Below, in pieces: positions 61,529-64,000 of a stretch of DNA of 64,000 nucleotides. Source of the stretch: CAYYWP01 sp050176585. GTDB taxonomy: Bacteria > Desulfobacterota > Binatia > HRBIN30 > CADEER01. Below the pieces are notes generated by a model. The model saw nothing but the letters and a program-made list of their open reading frames with translations. It was not told the origin of the DNA and did not search any database. The stretch covers positions 62,001 to 126,000 of the forward strand of contig JBFXHX010000006.1 of assembly GCA_050176585.1 (NCBI GenBank). Reading direction: 5' to 3'. The translations under genes were made by a program, and so were the position numbers. Numbering within the stretch: the stretch's first letter is position 1; every line of letters begins with the position of its first letter.

Positions 61529-62938
61529 TCATCCACCACGATACCGCGGCGGGGCGATCGGCCACGGACGCGCCTGCTCGAACTGCCAGCCCAGCCGCAG
61601 GAGCAGGTCCTCGCGAAAGCGCGGCGCGACGAGCTGAATCGCCGCCGGCAATCCCGCGTCGGTCATGCCGGCGGGCAGCGACAACGCCGGATGACCGCTG
61701 AGGTTGAACGGATGCGTGAACGGGAATGCGTCGTGCACACGGATCGGCTGGCCGTCTATTTCCACCGGGTGAATCAATCCCACCGGGAACGCCTCCAGCG
61801 GCATCGTCGGCGTGAGCAGGACATCGAAGCGCGCGAACGCGGCCGCGGTCCAGCGCACCAGCTCGGTACGGCGCGCATAGGCATACGCCAAATCCGCGGC
61901 GGCGTTCGCCTCTACCCGCCGCAGGCCTTCAGCCAGCATCGGATCGAGTGCGTCCGCGCCGGCGAGCGCTGGACCGCGGCGCAGGTACTCCGATACCATG
62001 CTCAGCAGCCCCCACGCTTTGCCGACGAACGGCGGTTTCTCCCGGAAGAGTTCCACCGCGTGGCCGAGCGCTTCGATTGCGCGCGCGGCCGCGTCCACTT
62101 CGCGCGCCACGTCGGGCTGCACGATCGACCCAAACTCGCGGCAATAACCGATGCGCAGCGCGCCCGGCGGGCGCTCCAGGAGCGCTTCGTACGAGGTGTC
62201 CGGCCGCGGCAGTGCATACGGGTCTTCCTCAGCGGGGCCGAAGGTGACATCGGCGAGGCGCGCCGCATCGCGCACCGTGAGCGTGAGCGGACCGCATACG
62301 CCGGTGTTGTCGAACGTGAGTGTCGGTGCCGGTCGTTGCGGTACGCGGCGGAAGGTCGGTTTGAGGCCGACGCAGCCGGTGAACGCGGCGGGGTGCCGGA
62401 TGGAACCGCCGCCGTCGGACGCGGTCGCTAGCGGTACCAATCCGCCCACCAGCGCAGCGGCCGCGCCGCCGCTCGATCCCCCTGGCGTGCGTTCGAGGTT
62501 CCACGGATTGCGCGTGGGACCGAAGACCGCGTTGCTCGTCTGCATGTACGCGCCGAACTCGGGCGTATTCGTCTTGCCGATCGGATAGGCACCGGCCGCC
62601 CGCAGGCGTGCGACATTGATCGAATCGCACGCCGCGACATTGTCGGTGAATAACGGCGAGCCAAAAGTGGTGACCATGCCGGCGACGTCTTCGAGGTCCT
62701 TGACGGCGAACGGGATCGCGCCCAGCGGGCCGAGATCGGCGCCGCGCATGAGGCGCTCCTCCATCTCGCCGGCCGCTGCTTCGGCGCGGTCGATGGACAG
62801 GCTGATGATGGCGTTGAGCTCGCCGTTGTAGCGTTCGATCCGATCCAGGTAGCCGCGCAGCACCTCGCGCGGCGACAAGCGCCGGGCGCGGATATGGCCG
62901 ACGAGCTCGACCATAGGCAGATACGGATCGAACATCAT
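61529..62938 (-). CDS. Amidase signature family enzyme
   Basis: The enzyme has the amidase-signature catalytic triad: lysine in AVKDLEDVAG, and the two serines of the GGSSGGAAAALVGG and SDGGGSIRHPA segments. I used the ATG at 62938 (an ATG three bases later is also possible), preceded by GGGGAAAG, giving 469 residues; upstream in-frame sequence lacks family similarity. Amidase-signature enzymes hydrolyse amides of varied substrates, so the specific reaction cannot be named. No GatB/C genes are nearby and the context does not suggest the tRNA amidotransferase subunit. Confidence 0.93.
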   Translation of the reverse strand: MMFDPYLPMVELVGHIRARRLSPREVLRGYLDRIERYNGELNAIISLSIDRAEAAAGEMEERLMRGADLGPLGAIPFAVKDLEDVAGMVTTFGSPLFTDNVAACDSINVARLRAAGAYPIGKTNTPEFGAYMQTSNAVFGPTRNPWNLERTPGGSSGGAAAALVGGLVPLATASDGGGSIRHPAAFTGCVGLKPTFRRVPQRPAPTLTFDNTGVCGPLTLTVRDAARLADVTFGPAEEDPYALPRPDTSYEALLERPPGALRIGYCREFGSIVQPDVAREVDAAARAIEALGHAVELFREKPPFVGKAWGLLSMVSEYLRRGPALAGADALDPMLAEGLRRVEANAAADLAYAYARRTELVRWTAAAFARFDVLLTPTMPLEAFPVGLIHPVEIDGQPIRVHDAFPFTHPFNLSGHPALSLPAGMTDAGLPAAIQLVAPRFREDLLLRLGWQFEQARPWPIAPPRYRGG

Positions 62939-63111
62939 GCTTTCCCCATCGCCAGCCGAAGAGCTCACCTGCACCTGACGGCCATCGCCTTTCCCCCTAC
63001 CGCAGTTGCCAATCCGGCGCACGCGACTCTTTTCCCGCTCGCAGGCACCGGCTAGGGCTATCGCATGACTGCACCGGCGCCCGCCACGCGATGTAGCGGC
63101 GACCCGAGCCG

Positions 63112-63768
63112 ATGACCGTCCGCGTCCAGATCGCGGGCGTTTCCACTCTCGCGGAAGCGCTGGCCGCCGCGGATGCCGGCGCCGAGGCGCTGGGATTCAC
63201 CGTGCGGCTGCCGACCGGCATTCACGATGGCCTCACGGAAGTGAAAGCGCGTGCCATCATCTCCGCCCTGCCCCCGTTCGTCAGCTCCGTCGCCATCACG
63301 TACGTCGATACCGCGCGTGAGGCGATCGAGCTGTGCCGTTACCTGGGCGTGTCCACGCTGCAACTTCACGGCGCGTTCCCCGCCCAAGAGCTGCCCGCGC
63401 TGCGCGCCCGTCTGCCGCATCTGAAGATCATCCGCGCCGTCCACGTCACCGGCGCGGAAGCCATCGCGCGCGCCCGCGCGCTCGACGGACAGGCCGATGC
63501 GATCATCCTCGACACGTACGATCCGGCCACCGGGCGCGGCGGCGCAACCGGCAAGACGCACGACTGGCACCTCAGCCGAGCGGTTGTCGCGACCGTGCGG
63601 ACACCAGTCATCCTGGCGGGCGGCTTGAATCCGGAGAACGTCGCCGAGGCCATCCGCATCGTGCGCCCGTGGGGGATCGACGTGCACACCGGCGTCGAAG
63701 CCCCCGGCGGCGTGCGCGACTTCGAGCGCATCCGCCAGTTCATCGCCGCGGCGAAGCGCTCCGCGTGA
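63112..63768 (+). CDS. TrpF-like (phosphoribosylanthranilate isomerase family) protein lacking the usual cysteine
   Basis: The 218-residue protein has the TrpF (beta/alpha)8 layout: STLQLHGAF, DAIILDTYDPATGRGGATGK and LAGGLNPENVAEAI are close to TrpF motifs, and the catalytic Asp region (ILD) is kept. The N-terminal motif that normally reads KICGIT with the general-base Cys is QIAGVS, with Ala in place of Cys, and the SPR phosphate segment is altered. It may be a divergent isomerase using another residue, or a paralogue with a different substrate. No other trp gene is nearby. It is downstream of and divergent from the amidase. Confidence 0.82.
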   Translation: MTVRVQIAGVSTLAEALAAADAGAEALGFTVRLPTGIHDGLTEVKARAIISALPPFVSSVAITYVDTAREAIELCRYLGVSTLQLHGAFPAQELPALRARLPHLKIIRAVHVTGAEAIARARALDGQADAIILDTYDPATGRGGATGKTHDWHLSRAVVATVRTPVILAGGLNPENVAEAIRIVRPWGIDVHTGVEAPGGVRDFERIRQFIAAAKRSA

Positions 63769-63814
63769 GCGAAGCACGTCGCCTCGCGTCCAGCGTCCGT
63801 GCTAGCAGCTGCGC

Positions 63815-64000
63815 ATGCACGGCAGCGCGGAATTCCTAAACAGTCTCGCGCTGGTCTTGTGCGTGGCGGCTGTGACCACGGTCGCCTTTCAGCGGCTCGG
63901 GCAGCCGATCGTGCTCGGCTACCTGCTCGCCGGCATGATGGTCGGCGGCCATACGCCGCTCCCGGTGGTCGCCGACGCGCCGACCGTGCACACGCTGTCC
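63815..64000 (+). CDS. Cation:proton antiporter (CPA2/KefB-like), N-terminal part
   Basis: A 62-residue N-terminal fragment runs off the window. It starts MHGSAEFLNSLALVLCVAAV with a membrane helix, followed by FQRLGQPIVLGYLLAGMMVG, the hallmark of the first helices of CPA2 family Na+/K+:H+ antiporters. The ATG at 63815 is 46 bp after the TrpF-like gene. Only the start is visible, so subfamily is uncertain. Confidence 0.8.
   Translation, partial: MHGSAEFLNSLALVLCVAAVTTVAFQRLGQPIVLGYLLAGMMVGGHTPLPVVADAPTVHTLS

Overview
The window is a GC-rich, gene-dense piece of chromosome from a diderm (LPS-making) bacterium. LpxC and the LPS-assembly lipoprotein LptE point to an outer membrane. The 16S rRNA (49011-50567, minus) and the gene orders rimP-nusA-ylxR-infB-ylxP-rbfA-truB-rpsO-pnp, yebC-ruvC-ruvA-ruvB and ispE-tRNA-Gln-prs-rplY-pth-rpsF-rpsR-DUF2232-rplI resemble those of 'Deltaproteobacteria'-grade lineages (Desulfobacterota, Binatota and relatives). 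This placement is my inference from recalled gene order and rRNA appearance; no search was run. No mobile element, prophage or CRISPR array was seen.

Layout. 1-5190: a penicillin-binding carboxypeptidase with a SPOR domain faces an NtrY-type histidine kinase and a one-chain fusion of a response-regulator receiver with LpxC. 5184-8199: ruvB, ruvA, ruvC and yebC. 8322-9964: grxC, mazG, rpsT. 9991-17148: lptE, leuS, nusB, ribH, a RibBA-like protein, ribD and nrdR, all minus. 17253-32709: one long co-directional run in which purine synthesis (purS, purQ, purL, purF) follows dut, an M16 peptidase, pnp, rpsO, truB, rbfA, ylxP, infB, ylxR, nusA and rimP; a strong intrinsic terminator directly abuts the rimP start. 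32869-37862: greA and a previously unlisted 59-residue membrane peptide (minus), then comF, a methyltransferase and two tandem beta-propeller lipoproteins (plus). 37866-44794: fumC, then the rplI-to-ispE ribosomal/housekeeping cluster with an embedded tRNA-Gln. 44897-50783: tRNA-Arg, a zinc-ribbon mini-gene, and a complete rrn operon (16S-tRNA-Ile-tRNA-Ala-23S-5S, minus) with a near-consensus promoter. 50802-60575: purB and, divergently, a five-gene MoxR/DUF58/von Willebrand (Bat-like) membrane cluster. 60657-64000: a remnant of an alpha/beta hydrolase, a RidA protein, an amidase, a TrpF-like protein lacking the usual cysteine, and the start of a cation/proton antiporter.

How it fits together. 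Most genes are core information processing (ribosome, tRNA, transcription factors, recombination), nucleotide and riboflavin synthesis. The most unusual feature is the kinase/receiver-LpxC pair. LpxC makes the committed step of lipid A synthesis, and here it carries a complete-looking phosphoacceptor domain and sits next to a membrane sensor kinase, where an NtrX-type transcription factor would normally be. This suggests direct phosphorelay control of outer-membrane lipid synthesis without transcription. Further oddities are the degenerate RibB half of RibBA, the absence of ribE from the rib cluster, the apparent attenuator at rimP, and the overlap of ispE with tRNA-Gln.
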